NCBI GenBank assembly: GCA_025153445.1
Contig: JANZNS010000002.1
Coordinates: forward strand, 62,001 to 126,000
DNA: 64,000 nucleotides
Direction: 5' to 3'
From: Marinobacter sp. BGYM27
Lineage (GTDB): Bacteria > Pseudomonadota > Gammaproteobacteria > Pseudomonadales > Oleiphilaceae
Part shown: positions 26,394 to 35,210 of the stretch, one piece after another
How positions within the stretch are numbered: the stretch's first letter is position 1
How the letters are laid out: every line of letters begins with the position of its first letter
The notes under the pieces: generated by a model
Database searches by the model: none
What the model saw: the letters and a program-made list of their open reading frames with translations, nothing else
Told to the model about the DNA's origin: nothing
Program-made: the position numbers and the translations under genes

Positions 26394-27275
26394 ATGATGA
26401 CGGTACCGCCTCTGCTTGCTTCAAGCGATGATCCCCGCCCGAAAAAACGAGCGCCCTTTGGCTTTATTCTCGCACTAAGCGTTGTGGTTCATATTGCGCT
26501 GTTTTTAGTGTTTCAGGATCGCCTCTGGGAGCCTTCGTCTGAAGCTGAATCGATGCATCGTACTGTCGCGGTCCAGTTGATTCAGCCGCCACCGCCCGAG
26601 CCTCCAGCACCAAAGCAGCCCAAGCCCAGTCACAAACCCAAACCAAAGCCGGAAACGCAGCAGGCTCACTTGCCGAGGGACAATGCCGACAAGAACGATC
26701 TCCAGGGCACCGATTTCAAGGCGCCTGTACAGAAGGAGCCTGTGAAGGGCAAACAGGACAAGCCTGCGCCAAAGCTGGCCGAAAAGGAATCTGACCCGAC
26801 CCGGTTTGCAGAGGGCAAACCCGACAGAGAATCAGCCCAGGCGCCATCGGTGACGTCTACTAAAGAGGGTTCCCGGCCCAAGCCCTCTGATACCGAATCC
26901 GAAACGCCCAAGGGGATGGATCAGCTCTCGGATGAGAAGCTGGCGGGTATTAACGCGGGTTCCCCGGAAAGCGATGTTGAGAGTCGAAGGATAGAAATGA
27001 AAAACCGTTTCCTTCGGCGCATGCTGGCCCAGGTGAATCAGCGCTTCAGACGGCCGTTGGGCGCCCAAAGCTATCAGGAGGGCGTCATTGTCTTTACGAT
27101 AGATCTTGAAGGCTACCTGTTATCGGCAAAAATCCAGCGCTCCAGCGGCAATGTATTGCTCGATGCCAGTGCTCTGCAGGCGATCAGGTCGGTGCCGCGG
27201 TTTGAGGTGCCGAATTCACCGATGATCGTCGCCCGCTATTACCGGAATTTGACGTTCCAGTACAACGGCGAGTAG
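26394..27275 (+). CDS. TonB-like energy transducer
   Basis: A 293-residue protein with TonB layout: a short cytoplasmic start, one membrane segment (about 22-42, FGFILALSVVVHIALFLVF), a proline/lysine-rich periplasmic region beginning IQPPPPEPPAPKQPKPSHKP, a long charged linker, and a C-terminal TonB-type domain from about 195 (FRRPLGAQSYQEGVIVFTID, LDASALQAIRSVPRF). It would couple the proton gradient to outer-membrane uptake. No exbB/exbD or receptor gene is adjacent, so its partner is unknown; a TolA-like role is possible. Start codons TTG 26391, ATG 26394 and ATG 26397 are all possible, and the ribosome site is weak. Confidence 0.8.
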   Translation: MMTVPPLLASSDDPRPKKRAPFGFILALSVVVHIALFLVFQDRLWEPSSEAESMHRTVAVQLIQPPPPEPPAPKQPKPSHKPKPKPETQQAHLPRDNADKNDLQGTDFKAPVQKEPVKGKQDKPAPKLAEKESDPTRFAEGKPDRESAQAPSVTSTKEGSRPKPSDTESETPKGMDQLSDEKLAGINAGSPESDVESRRIEMKNRFLRRMLAQVNQRFRRPLGAQSYQEGVIVFTIDLEGYLLSAKIQRSSGNVLLDASALQAIRSVPRFEVPNSPMIVARYYRNLTFQYNGE

Positions 27276-27478
27276 AGGCGCGGTGCACCACGAGCGTAAT
27301 CTTCCTGGGTTCGGTGAACCCTGTCGGAGAATCAGGTTGCCCGGTGGCAAAATCGGTGTTGCAGAGTGTCGTCGCGACGTTTTTGCAACACCCTCTGAAG
27401 TACCGCACAATACAGCTCCTGCGCGCCTGCGTCAGAACCTCTGCTCATCTTTCACCACTTAAAAGAGTTACCAATTTC

Positions 27479-28504
27479 ATGCTGAACACCCATGAGGCTT
27501 TGCTCCGCAACCGTGATTCTCTGTCCGGTCAGGTGGCGTTGCTTGGTTTGTCCGATGCGGCGGTACTGGCAAGCCTGCCGTGTGATGGTGGTCTGGTGCA
27601 GACTGATCACTTTGGCATCTATGGCGGCTGGAGTGCGCTGAGCCGTTGGCAGCCGGTGTTTGGTTACAGCAGCGAAGCGTTGGCAGAAAGCGCATTTGAT
27701 TGCGTGGTGGTGTTCATGCCGAAGTCACGCCCGGAGCTGGAGATGCGGCTTGCACTTGCACAGCATCTTGCGAAAGCCGGTGGCACGTTGATGTTGATTG
27801 GTGAGAAAAAGGAAGGAATCAGTGGCGGCGCCAAGATTTTCAAGATCGCCTTGCCACAGGCTTTCAAAACGGACAGTGCCCGGCATTGTCAGGTTTGGGA
27901 AGGCGCCGCACCCGAAGGGGCACAGGCTTTCCGGCTTGATGACCGGCAGCAGTGGCACACCATTGAAGCCAGTGGTACGACTGTGGATGTGGCCGGGCTT
28001 CCGGGTATCTTCAGTGACGGCCGGCTGGATGATGGCACGGCGCTGCTACTATCCACCTTTGACAAGTTACCCGTGGGCCCGGTTCTCGATTTTGCCTGCG
28101 GCGCTGGCGTTATCGGCGCCTGGCTGGCCAGCCAGGTGCCCAATTTAAAAGTGGATGCGGTGGATGTGCAAAGCCAGGCCGTCGCCTGTGCCGAAGCCAC
28201 CTTCGCGCGTCTGGGTGACGGTGTTGAAGCGCGGGCATGGGCTTCTGACGGATTGAGCGACGTTGAGGGTCGGTATCAGTTGCTGGTGAGTAATCCGCCA
28301 TTCCATGCTGGCATCAGAACAGATACAACCATGACCGAATCCTTTATCCGCTCTGCTGCTCAACACCTGGAAAAAGGGGGCGAGCTGAGGCTGGTAGCCA
28401 ACCGGTTCCTGCCTTATCTTGACTGGATCCGGCGTTACGTCGGGCCTTGTGAGATACTGGCCGAAGATCGTCGCTTTAACGTATATCGAGCATACCGCCG
28501 CTAA
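27479..28504 (+). CDS. rsmC: 16S rRNA (guanine1207-N2)-methyltransferase RsmC
   Basis: SAM-dependent methyltransferase acting on G1207 of 16S rRNA in the 30S subunit. The 341-residue protein has a degenerate N-terminal domain (MLNTHEALLRNRDSL) and a catalytic C-terminal half with LPGIFSDGRLDDGTALLL, the SAM loop VLDFACGAGVIGA near 200 and the base-binding VSNPPFHAG. The C-terminal GGELRLVANRFLPY matches E. coli RsmC. The frame is open 55 codons upstream, but that part does not resemble the family. A homologous enzyme, RlmG, lies 4.5 kb away. Confidence 0.9.
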   Translation: MLNTHEALLRNRDSLSGQVALLGLSDAAVLASLPCDGGLVQTDHFGIYGGWSALSRWQPVFGYSSEALAESAFDCVVVFMPKSRPELEMRLALAQHLAKAGGTLMLIGEKKEGISGGAKIFKIALPQAFKTDSARHCQVWEGAAPEGAQAFRLDDRQQWHTIEASGTTVDVAGLPGIFSDGRLDDGTALLLSTFDKLPVGPVLDFACGAGVIGAWLASQVPNLKVDAVDVQSQAVACAEATFARLGDGVEARAWASDGLSDVEGRYQLLVSNPPFHAGIRTDTTMTESFIRSAAQHLEKGGELRLVANRFLPYLDWIRRYVGPCEILAEDRRFNVYRAYRR

Positions 28505-28533
28505 TTGCGGTCTGATGACGGAGGGAATGCCGG

Positions 28534-29148
28534 ATGATTATTGATTTTGAAAACCTGTCCGCCGACAGCGCATATCACTGCATGACGCAGTCTTTGATTC
28601 CGCGCCCGGTGGCGTGGGTCCTGTCCGAAAATCCCGATGGTGATTACAACCTCGCGCCCTTTTCGTTTTTCACCGCGATCACTGCGGATCCCCCGATTAT
28701 CATGCTGTCGGTAGGGCGTAAGCCTGATGGTGATTTCAAGGATACCCGGGTCAATATCGAAGAGCGCAAGAAATTCGTGGTCCACATCGCCCATGAGGAT
28801 ATGGCCAAAGCCATGACCGAGACTTCCCGCACCTTGCCTTTCGGGGTGTCTGAAGTGTCGGAAAACCGCTTGGCAACTGTACCGTTTGATGGTTTTGAGC
28901 TTCCGCGTCTGGCGGACTGCCGTATTGCGCTGGCCTGTGAGCTATATCAACTTCAGGAGATGGGGAATAAGCGGCAATCCGTCATCTTTGCGCAAGTCAG
29001 CAAGCTGTATGTTGATGATGCGGTTGGCAAACAGGATGAGAAAGGCCGGTTCCGTATTGATGCCAAGGCCGCTGATCCGATCGGGCGTCTCGGTGGGGGG
29101 GAGTACGTGACCTTCGGTGAGGTGCTGACTATTCCGCGACCGGTTTGA
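28534..29148 (+). CDS. Flavin reductase-like FMN-binding split-barrel protein
   Basis: A 204-residue protein of the flavin reductase-like domain family. It starts with the typical SLIPRPVAWVLSENPDG and NLAPFSFFTAITADPPIIML, which in this family line the FMN pocket; later IGRLGGGEYV is also characteristic. Members either reduce free flavin with NAD(P)H or only bind FMN, so the exact reaction is open. GGAGG lies 8 bases before the ATG. It follows rsmC by 29 bases and may be co-transcribed. Confidence 0.88.
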   Translation: MIIDFENLSADSAYHCMTQSLIPRPVAWVLSENPDGDYNLAPFSFFTAITADPPIIMLSVGRKPDGDFKDTRVNIEERKKFVVHIAHEDMAKAMTETSRTLPFGVSEVSENRLATVPFDGFELPRLADCRIALACELYQLQEMGNKRQSVIFAQVSKLYVDDAVGKQDEKGRFRIDAKAADPIGRLGGGEYVTFGEVLTIPRPV

Positions 29149-29155
29149 TGTCGCC

Positions 29156-29178
29156 GGCGCTGGCTCAGAGCCAGCGCC
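29156..29178. terminator. GC-rich hairpin between convergent genes
   Basis: A perfect 10-bp stem GGCGCTGGCT/AGCCAGCGCC with a 3-base loop, 7 bases after the flavin reductase stop. No T-run follows on either strand, so it may be a weak terminator or an RNA-end stabiliser. Confidence 0.5.
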
Positions 29179-29239
29179 CTGAATCCGATGTTAGCCAGGA
29201 CTCCGGTACTTCAATCGTCCTGTTGAAAAAAACGTATTG

Positions 29240-29506
29240 TCAGGCGCCGTAGTATCCTGGCGTGCGCTCTGTCGCTGTTGGCCGGTGCAGAATGCGGGCC
29301 TCCTCCTGATAGTGTGCGTCCCACCAGCAGTGTGGCAGCTGTTCTCCAGAGGGAAAGCTGAGTGACTGCTTGTTGAATTTCTCTGGTTCCTGAATCTCCT
29401 CGCCCCATAAAAACTGCCCGGTGACGTCCTGTGTAAATGGATTGGTCAGGGCTGTCAGATCGTCCACTTCTACAAGATGGTGGGTGCTTATATGCTTCAG
29501 TAGCAT
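29240..29506 (-). CDS. Conserved hypothetical protein, 88 residues
   Basis: I do not recognise a firm family. The sequence starts MLLKHISTHHLVEVDDL and contains SFPSGEQLPHCWWDAHY, which looks like a conserved core. It has one cysteine, no signal peptide and no membrane segment. A strong GGAGG sits 4 bases before the ATG, which supports expression. It is convergent with the flavin reductase gene and divergent from the LpxH-like gene. Confidence 0.65.
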   Translation of the reverse strand: MLLKHISTHHLVEVDDLTALTNPFTQDVTGQFLWGEEIQEPEKFNKQSLSFPSGEQLPHCWWDAHYQEEARILHRPTATERTPGYYGA

Positions 29507-29782
29507 GGAACCTCCGTCTGCGTGGATACGCTAGGTCGTGTCGTCAGATGAATGGCCTTCAGAAGTATCTTTCGCTTCTCCATACAGCATAGGCCTGTGG
29601 AGCTCAGGCGTCACCCGGAGGCGCGGCTGCGTGAGTGACGGTCATGTAATTGTCTGCGAAATGTCATTTCCCTGTCACCGTATCACGCGACGCTAAACCT
29701 GTCGTGTTGATCAGGGTTTTACGCAAGGCCTGCGCGGGGCGTGCCTCCGCCGGTCAGGGCATCTGAGACGGGGAAAGGGCCG

Positions 29783-30637
29783 ATGCACCAGTACCGCAGC
29801 GTTTTTATTTCGGATGTACACCTGGGATCACCTGATTGTCAGGCGGAATACCTGCTGGACTTTCTGGATAACGTACAGTGTGAAACGCTTTATCTGGTCG
29901 GTGATATTATCGATCTGATCGCTATGCAGAAGCGGGTCCATTTTCCCAGATCACACCAAGCTGTGATTCGATGTCTTGTCAGGCTTGCGGCAGAAGGTAC
30001 GCGGGTCATTTATGTGCCGGGAAATCACGATGAGTTCCTGCGTAATTTTTGCGGGCAGACACTGGCCGGTATTTCATTACAGCAAAAAGCGGTACACACC
30101 ACAGCGGATGGTCGGCGATTTGTGGTGTGTCACGGTGATCAGTTCGATCAGGTCATGCGCTGTAGTCCTTTAATGCTGCTGGTGGGGGACCGGGCCCACG
30201 GTCTTTTGCTCAGGCTCAATCGCTGGTTCAACGTTTGGCGGCGGATGCGAAACAAACCCTACTGGTCTCTCGCTGCCTGGATGAAGTCACGGATAGGTAA
30301 AGCCAAGGACTTTATCCAGCGATTCGAGACGGCGGCGCTTATGGCAGCAGAGCGCGGTCAGTACGATGGTTTCATTTGTGGTCACATCCATTCGGCGGGC
30401 TTCAGGCAGGGTAGTAGCGGACTTTACTGCAACGACGGCGACTGGGTTGAGCATTGCACCGCGCTGACCGAGAGCTTTGATGGTAGCCTGGAGATTCTGC
30501 ACTGGTCGGAGCGGCCACATGTGGTCGAGTGCGAACCGGCACGCACGCCTGACAGGCAGCCCACGCAAGCGTCAGGTGGCATCGCTTCGCTGGCCGGCAC
30601 AAACCGCTCATCCAGCCAACCCGCAAGCCGCGTATAG
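29783..30637 (+). CDS. LpxH-like calcineurin-type metallophosphoesterase
   Basis: A 284-residue di-metal phosphoesterase, probably of the UDP-2,3-diacylglucosamine diphosphatase-related family. All five motifs are present: SDVHLGS (D11, H13), GDIID, GNHDE, VVCHGDQFD and CGHIHSAGF. The ending is Ser/Pro-rich and looks disordered. The ATG at 29783 has GGGGAAAGG before it and begins right before the core; the frame extends 14 codons further. It could act in lipid A synthesis as a second LpxH-type enzyme or on another phosphoester; pyrophosphatase specificity is not proven by sequence. Confidence 0.83.
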   Translation: MHQYRSVFISDVHLGSPDCQAEYLLDFLDNVQCETLYLVGDIIDLIAMQKRVHFPRSHQAVIRCLVRLAAEGTRVIYVPGNHDEFLRNFCGQTLAGISLQQKAVHTTADGRRFVVCHGDQFDQVMRCSPLMLLVGDRAHGLLLRLNRWFNVWRRMRNKPYWSLAAWMKSRIGKAKDFIQRFETAALMAAERGQYDGFICGHIHSAGFRQGSSGLYCNDGDWVEHCTALTESFDGSLEILHWSERPHVVECEPARTPDRQPTQASGGIASLAGTNRSSSQPASRV

Positions 30638-30651
30638 ATTTGGAAGTCAGT

Positions 30652-31155
30652 TTAACGTTGCTGGTCCCGAGAGCGCTTCAGCTGTTTGCGCATCTCCAAG
30701 CGGCCGGTGCGGCGCATGTCGGCTTCCGAGAACCGGCGTTTCTGGGCCTCGGTTTCGGGCAGCACCTCGGGCACCTCAATCGTTTTGCCGTCTTCATCGA
30801 GTGCAACAAATGTGGAGTAGGCGGAGACAATATGCCGTTCCTCCCCGGTGTAGCTGTTCTCGGCAATCACCCGCACCCCTATCTCCATCGATGAGTGCCA
30901 GCTGCGGTTGACTGACGCCTTGAAAAGCAGCGTGTCATTGCCTTTTGCCGGCGCTCTGAATTGCAGCGAATCGACAGCCGCCGTTACGCAGACTCTTCCG
31001 GAATGCCGCTCCGCAACCACCAGTGAAAGCCGGTCACAGTGCGCCATAATCATACCGCCGAAAGCCGTCTGGTGGGCGTTTAGATCGTTAGGGAAAACCT
31101 TGTACACATAGCCGTCGATTGCTGAAGCGGAAACGGTTTTCGGGTGTTGGGTCAT
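30652..31155 (-). CDS. Acyl-CoA thioesterase (hotdog fold, YciA/cytosolic type)
   Basis: A 167-residue hotdog-fold enzyme that hydrolyses acyl-CoA to free acid and CoA. Family features are YKVFPNDLNAHQTAFGGMIMAHCDRLS, where Asn/Asp and the glycine turn mark the active site, VDSLQFRAPAKGNDTLLF and STFVALDEDGKTIEVP. The tail is highly basic. AAGG precedes the ATG. It is convergent with the LpxH-like gene, only 14 bases apart. Chain-length preference cannot be read. Confidence 0.88.
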   Translation of the reverse strand: MTQHPKTVSASAIDGYVYKVFPNDLNAHQTAFGGMIMAHCDRLSLVVAERHSGRVCVTAAVDSLQFRAPAKGNDTLLFKASVNRSWHSSMEIGVRVIAENSYTGEERHIVSAYSTFVALDEDGKTIEVPEVLPETEAQKRRFSEADMRRTGRLEMRKQLKRSRDQQR

Positions 31156-31282
31156 CGAGGTGCCTTTTGCGGAAGTTGGCGTGACTAAAGCCCACGCTTA
31201 ACGTTGGGTATGCGTGAGTACCAGTTTCTCAGAGTTAAGCTGCAAGGTCATCTGTGGCGCAGATCGGAGGCTTTTCATAAAG

Positions 31283-31312
31283 ATAAAAAAAAGCCCCTGG
31301 GGTGGAGGGGCG
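31283..31312 (-). terminator. Terminator after the 144-residue hypothetical gene
   Basis: Stem GCCCC/GGGGC with a 9-base loop (31293-31311); on the minus strand it is followed by seven or more T. It lies 63 bases beyond the hypothetical gene, so the thioesterase has its own transcript. Confidence 0.85.
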
Positions 31313-31374
31313 AAGAGGTCTGCTTCCGATATGTCAGGAGCGCAACCTGTAATCATCATGGCTTTCGTTGCGCC

Positions 31375-31809
31375 TCAGTCGGATTGACTGTCCGCAGGTT
31401 TGGCTGCTGGACGGAAGTCCCGGATCTGGTCGATCAGTGATTTGGCGCGGGATTCAGCGGTGGAGCGATAGTGTGAGAACTTTGGTTTGAGCTCCAGCTC
31501 ATAGGTGCGCTCGGCATGATCCATGATGTAGGCGGACATCATGTTGGCGTTCCACCACAGTTTTTTGCGGAGATCGTATGTTGCCAGGTCCAATCTCAGC
31601 GACAGTTTGCGTAAAGAGGGATTGTGACCGCGAATCTGGCTGACGATGTCTCTCAGTGACTGGGGTTCGCTGGATTCAACGCCCAGTTCTCGCAGCACTT
31701 TTTTGAGCTCAATGCTGGCGCTATCAAGCTGCGGACGCAACGTGTTGGTCACCTTGTCGCGTGCGGCATTGAAGCTCTCGAGCCCTGATTTAAATGAATC
31801 CTGCAACAT
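31375..31809 (-). CDS. Conserved hypothetical protein, 144 residues
   Basis: No named family recognised. It begins MLQDSFKSGLESFNAARDKV, is almost entirely predicted helix, and is basic, with a KLWWNANMMSAYIMDHAERTYEL stretch (near residues 78-100) as its most distinctive part. There is no signal peptide and no true membrane segment. The frame is open far upstream to 32199, but the ATG at 31809 has AGAGGC before it and the upstream part has random composition and overlaps the rlmG start. It is divergent from rlmG and ends in its own terminator. Confidence 0.65.
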   Translation of the reverse strand: MLQDSFKSGLESFNAARDKVTNTLRPQLDSASIELKKVLRELGVESSEPQSLRDIVSQIRGHNPSLRKLSLRLDLATYDLRKKLWWNANMMSAYIMDHAERTYELELKPKFSHYRSTAESRAKSLIDQIRDFRPAAKPADSQSD

Positions 31810-32052
31810 GATCGTCTTGCCTCTGCGTTTCGGATCAGTGGGCGGTTTTGTGGCCTGCACTGATGGGGATCTGCCAGTCTCTGTTTGCTTTGATCCAGGC
31901 GTTGATTGGTTGTCGATCGTGACTTTGATAATCAACTGGATCGCGGCACAGACTGAATTTAAAGGTAAGATAGCGATCATTTTTAGAATATTCAGCCTAG
32001 TGCGACATCGAGCGGTGTCTCTCGGGCGATGGCGTGAAGTCCTGGGGAGGGT

Positions 32053-33234
32053 ATGTTGGCGTCTGACAACCGGTTTGAATGTGGCGAACACCTGCTTGAG
32101 CTCGAGCGCCCGGGGCGCGGGGGCCGGGATTTGCGGGCGTGGGATGCTGCCGATGAGTTGTTGCTTGAATATACTGACGCTCATATTACGACCCATCACA
32201 TCGCTCCGGGCGCGCTTGCGATTATCGACGATGCTTTTGGTGCCCTGACGCTGGCATTGAACGACATGGCACCTGCAAGTATTGCAGACAGTGCGCTTTT
32301 ACCTCAGGCATTGCGTAAAAATGCCGGCCCTAATCAATTGCCGGTACCCGCCGCCCTGAATTGGCAGGCGCCACCGGAAGGGCCATTTGACCTGATCTTG
32401 CTGAAAATTCCGCGCCAGCTGGATTATCTGGAATATCTCCTGCGATGGAGTAATACGATATTGAGCCCGCAGGGCCGTGTGGTGGCGGGCGGCATGATCA
32501 AACATTTGCCGGATCGCTGTGCTGATCTGTTTGCGAAGCTGATGGGGTCAAACGAGCCTCAGCGGGCCAAACGTAAGGCGAGAGTGATTGTCGCTGCTCG
32601 CGGTGAAGCGGGCCTGGAAGGTTGGGCGAACTTGAACAAAGGCTATGTGCTGCCGTCATTTACAGGGAATGCCGCGGCATCAGAAGAGGCTTCTTTGCTG
32701 GGCATGCCGGCGGTGTTTGCGCGCGAGCGGTTGGATATTGGCACACGGGTGTTTCTGCCTCAGGTAGCCGGAGCGGTTGCGCGGCTTACGCCAGGCGCCC
32801 GTATTCTGGATCTCGGGTGCGGAAATGGCGTTTTGGGCCTGTCTGCGTTGATTCAGCGGCCAGATCTCGCTGTGGATTTTGCGGATGTATCGAGTCAGGC
32901 CATTGCCAGTGCCCGAGGAAACTTGGAACGGCTCGCTGTTGAAGCGTGTGCCAGATTTTATCATACCGATGGCGTGCCGCAGGGTGAGCATTACGACCTG
33001 ATTCTGTGCAATCCGCCTTTTCACGAAGGCGGAACAGTCGGAGATCATATCGCGCTGAGAATGTTCAGGCAGGCATCAAAGGCGTTGAATTCGGGCGGGG
33101 CGTTGCTGGTTGTCGGTAATCGCCATCTTGGCTATCACGCCAAGCTGAAGAAGGACTTTGTCCGGGTTGAACAGCGCGCCTCCGATCCTAAATTTGTGGT
33201 GTTGGAGGCGCGAAAGCTAGTCGCTCGCCAATAG
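32053..33234 (+). CDS. rlmG: 23S rRNA (guanine1835-N2)-methyltransferase RlmG
   Basis: SAM-dependent methyltransferase for G1835 of 23S rRNA. The 393-residue protein has a degenerate N-terminal domain and a catalytic C-terminal one with ILDLGCGNGVLGLSAL near 250, FADVSSQAIASARGN and the base-binding LCNPPFHEGGTVGDHIALRM. That last motif distinguishes RlmG from RsmC. GGGGAGG lies immediately before the ATG (2-3 bases), tighter than usual; the next codon, TTG, would have better spacing. It is convergent with riboflavin synthase, 17 bases apart. Confidence 0.92.
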   Translation: MLASDNRFECGEHLLELERPGRGGRDLRAWDAADELLLEYTDAHITTHHIAPGALAIIDDAFGALTLALNDMAPASIADSALLPQALRKNAGPNQLPVPAALNWQAPPEGPFDLILLKIPRQLDYLEYLLRWSNTILSPQGRVVAGGMIKHLPDRCADLFAKLMGSNEPQRAKRKARVIVAARGEAGLEGWANLNKGYVLPSFTGNAAASEEASLLGMPAVFARERLDIGTRVFLPQVAGAVARLTPGARILDLGCGNGVLGLSALIQRPDLAVDFADVSSQAIASARGNLERLAVEACARFYHTDGVPQGEHYDLILCNPPFHEGGTVGDHIALRMFRQASKALNSGGALLVVGNRHLGYHAKLKKDFVRVEQRASDPKFVVLEARKLVARQ

Positions 33235-33251
33235 ACGCTACCAGCGGTTTC

Positions 33252-33869
33252 CTAAACCGCAGCCGGGCCGGTGTAACCCATGCGGGCTAGCGTATCCACG
33301 ATAGTTTGGGTCTGACTATCGATCTCGAGATTGACCTGATCCCCCTCTTTGAACTCTCCGAAGGTGGTCATCCGCAATGTTTCCGGAATCAGGTGTACGT
33401 TAAAGGTGTCCTCCGTTACCGCGCCGATGGTGAGGCTGGCGCCATTCACTGCTATATAACCTTTTGCAAACACATACTTCATCCACGCCTGCGGCACCTT
33501 GAAATACAGCGTGCAATTATTCTCCGGACGCTCGATTTTCACCACCTCGGCGGTGGTGTGAATATGGCCGGACAGGAGGTGCCCGCCGATTTCGTCGCCA
33601 ATGCGCGCGGCCCGCTCAAAATTAACGGTGGCGTTGTCCGCAAGATCGCCCAGCGTAGTGAGTTGAAGGGTTTCCTGCATGGCGTCAAACCAGAGCCGGT
33701 TGCCTTCCTGGCGGGTGACCGTGAGGCAGGTGCCGTTGATTGCCACGGACGCGCCAATAGCCACGTGGTCGGTGTAGGCTGCCGGCAGTTCGATCACCAA
33801 AGTGTTCAGTCCTGGACGGCTGATAATCGAGTCAACGCGGGCTTTGCCCTGAACAATACCGGTAAACAT
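33252..33869 (-). CDS. ribE: Riboflavin synthase alpha chain
   Basis: Dismutates two 6,7-dimethyl-8-ribityllumazine molecules to riboflavin. The 205-residue protein has two lumazine-binding repeats: MFTGIVQGKARV at the start with NGTCLTV, and SGHIHTTAEV with NGASLTIG and VHLIPETLRMTTFG in the second half. It resembles the E. coli type (FTGIVQG) more than the rib-operon type (FTGIIE). The ATG at 33869 is chosen for GGAG at good spacing and the universal MFTGI start. A 7-bp hairpin (33244-33260) overlaps the stop codon. No FMN riboswitch is evident upstream. Confidence 0.94.
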   Translation of the reverse strand: MFTGIVQGKARVDSIISRPGLNTLVIELPAAYTDHVAIGASVAINGTCLTVTRQEGNRLWFDAMQETLQLTTLGDLADNATVNFERAARIGDEIGGHLLSGHIHTTAEVVKIERPENNCTLYFKVPQAWMKYVFAKGYIAVNGASLTIGAVTEDTFNVHLIPETLRMTTFGEFKEGDQVNLEIDSQTQTIVDTLARMGYTGPAAV

Positions 33870-34047
33870 GACGGCTCCAGCGGGTAAATTTAAAGGCTGT
33901 AGAATAGCGGTGTGGCTCAGTGCTGCCAAGCGACCTACGCATAACCGTCGTGCTTTTACTCAAGAAATCCCGGCCTTTACCGATAACCTGTTTAGTAATT
34001 CCCGAAATGGGTATTGTTGACTGACGCGAAGTAATTCAAGGTAAAAA

Positions 34048-34974
34048 ATGGCATTCAAAATGGCTGAAGCACTGGAGGCTGATATGGCAGGCACGGGTAC
34101 GCAGGCAAAGCGCTCGCCGGTATTGCAGCCTGGGCGCCCGGCTGATCCGGTGCCACCGGCCCCTCCCGTGGCGGATGCCAACAACAATGCGGCTGCCAAG
34201 GTCCCAGTTGAATCATCAACTGACCCGCTTCAGATAGATGACCAGTCTGCTGTCACTGCGGATGGCGGTACCGACCACGAAGTGGACGAAAAAACCACGG
34301 TAATGTCTCGCCAGCACAACAATCGTCGGCTCATTCGCCAATGTGAGCGAGTGCTGCTGCTTGAATTCAATACTTTGGCGATGCCTGATTGGCCCGATGA
34401 CTTCGCGATGGCTGCAGCCCGGCGCCGTCGGGATCTGTGGCTATTCTCGGCGACGCTTACTGCGATTGTGTTTCTGGCGGGAGTGCCGGGCCTGGTGCCT
34501 GCGTGGATAGCGGGTACGGGCTTCGGTGCTCTGGTGCTGGTGTTGCTTGCAGGGATACCCGCCGTGCGACGGCTATTCAGTGACAAACCGAGTCATTTGG
34601 ACCTGGTTATCCAACGCCAACGCAGGCTAAAAGAAGCGCGCAGCCATATTCAGCATCTCGAGGGCAACGAAGGGCTGGCCTGGCAGTGCGCCATGATGAG
34701 TGAGCACAACCCGGCTCTGAAATCCCAGCGCTTCAACACGCTGATACGTCTCTCGGAGCAACGTGTGCTGGCTCGCCAGTTACGTCACCGCAAACACATC
34801 CGGTTGTATCTGATTTACATGCTTGAGGCCGAGAAGGCCTATGAGCGTCTTCAGAATGCCTATTTCCAGGGCCACCAGCTGTCTGTCGACAAAGGCTGGA
34901 TAGAGCCTGAGCTAAAGGATGATACAGCTGATGTTGCGTCGATGACCGTGCCTGAACCGAAACCTGACGCCTGA
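34048..34974 (+). CDS. Hypothetical inner-membrane protein, 308 residues
   Basis: No family recognised. It has a long, Pro/Ala- and acid-rich N-terminal region (to about 85) that looks disordered, then a charged helix, two adjacent hydrophobic segments (about 130-148 and 152-170) and a highly basic, helical C-terminal region (RRLKEARSHIQHLE and on) that may form a coiled coil. The N- and C-terminal parts are probably both cytoplasmic. Two starts are possible: ATG 34048 with AAGGT, or ATG 34084 with GGAGG at 6 bases (296 residues), which is the stronger ribosome site. It stands alone before the ammonium transporter. Confidence 0.65.
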   Translation: MAFKMAEALEADMAGTGTQAKRSPVLQPGRPADPVPPAPPVADANNNAAAKVPVESSTDPLQIDDQSAVTADGGTDHEVDEKTTVMSRQHNNRRLIRQCERVLLLEFNTLAMPDWPDDFAMAAARRRRDLWLFSATLTAIVFLAGVPGLVPAWIAGTGFGALVLVLLAGIPAVRRLFSDKPSHLDLVIQRQRRLKEARSHIQHLEGNEGLAWQCAMMSEHNPALKSQRFNTLIRLSEQRVLARQLRHRKHIRLYLIYMLEAEKAYERLQNAYFQGHQLSVDKGWIEPELKDDTADVASMTVPEPKPDA

Positions 34975-35055
34975 AACCTCGTTTGTTTTAAACCGCTGCC
35001 TTACCTTTCGAGCCTGTTCCATAATTGTGCGTCAGACCATTATTCCTGCGATAAC

Positions 35056-35070
35056 GCACTAAGTTAGTGC
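35056..35070 (+). promoter_or_regulatory. Putative NtrC-binding palindrome before ammonium transporter
   Basis: GCACTAAGTTAGTGC fits the NtrC consensus GCAC-Y-N5-R-GTGC exactly. Its centre is about 120 bases before the start point predicted from the sigma-54-like element at 35158, a normal distance for NtrC. The alternative is a short hairpin ending the upstream gene (it is followed by CTTTT). Confidence 0.6.
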
Positions 35071-35147
35071 CTTTTGATGCCCCGTAATACCTATCTGCTA
35101 TTCAAGCTTCCTGCTTATAACTCATAACTGACTGAGCGAACTAAAAG

Positions 35148-35173
35148 TGTTCCAGCATGGAACATTTTTTGTA
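35148..35173 (+). promoter_or_regulatory. Sigma-54-like element overlapping a terminator-like hairpin
   Basis: TGGAAC-N5-TTTGTA at 35158-35173 gives GG-N10-GT, one base from the sigma-54 GG-N10-GC rule. The same bases form TGTTCC-AGCAT-GGAACA followed by six T, a fair intrinsic terminator that could end the upstream membrane-protein transcript. The nearby NtrC-type site favours the promoter reading, but the GT at -12 is a real mismatch. Confidence 0.45.
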
Positions 35174-35210
35174 TATATGTGCATTGTTGATGCATGGAGC
35201 GTCCCGTTGA

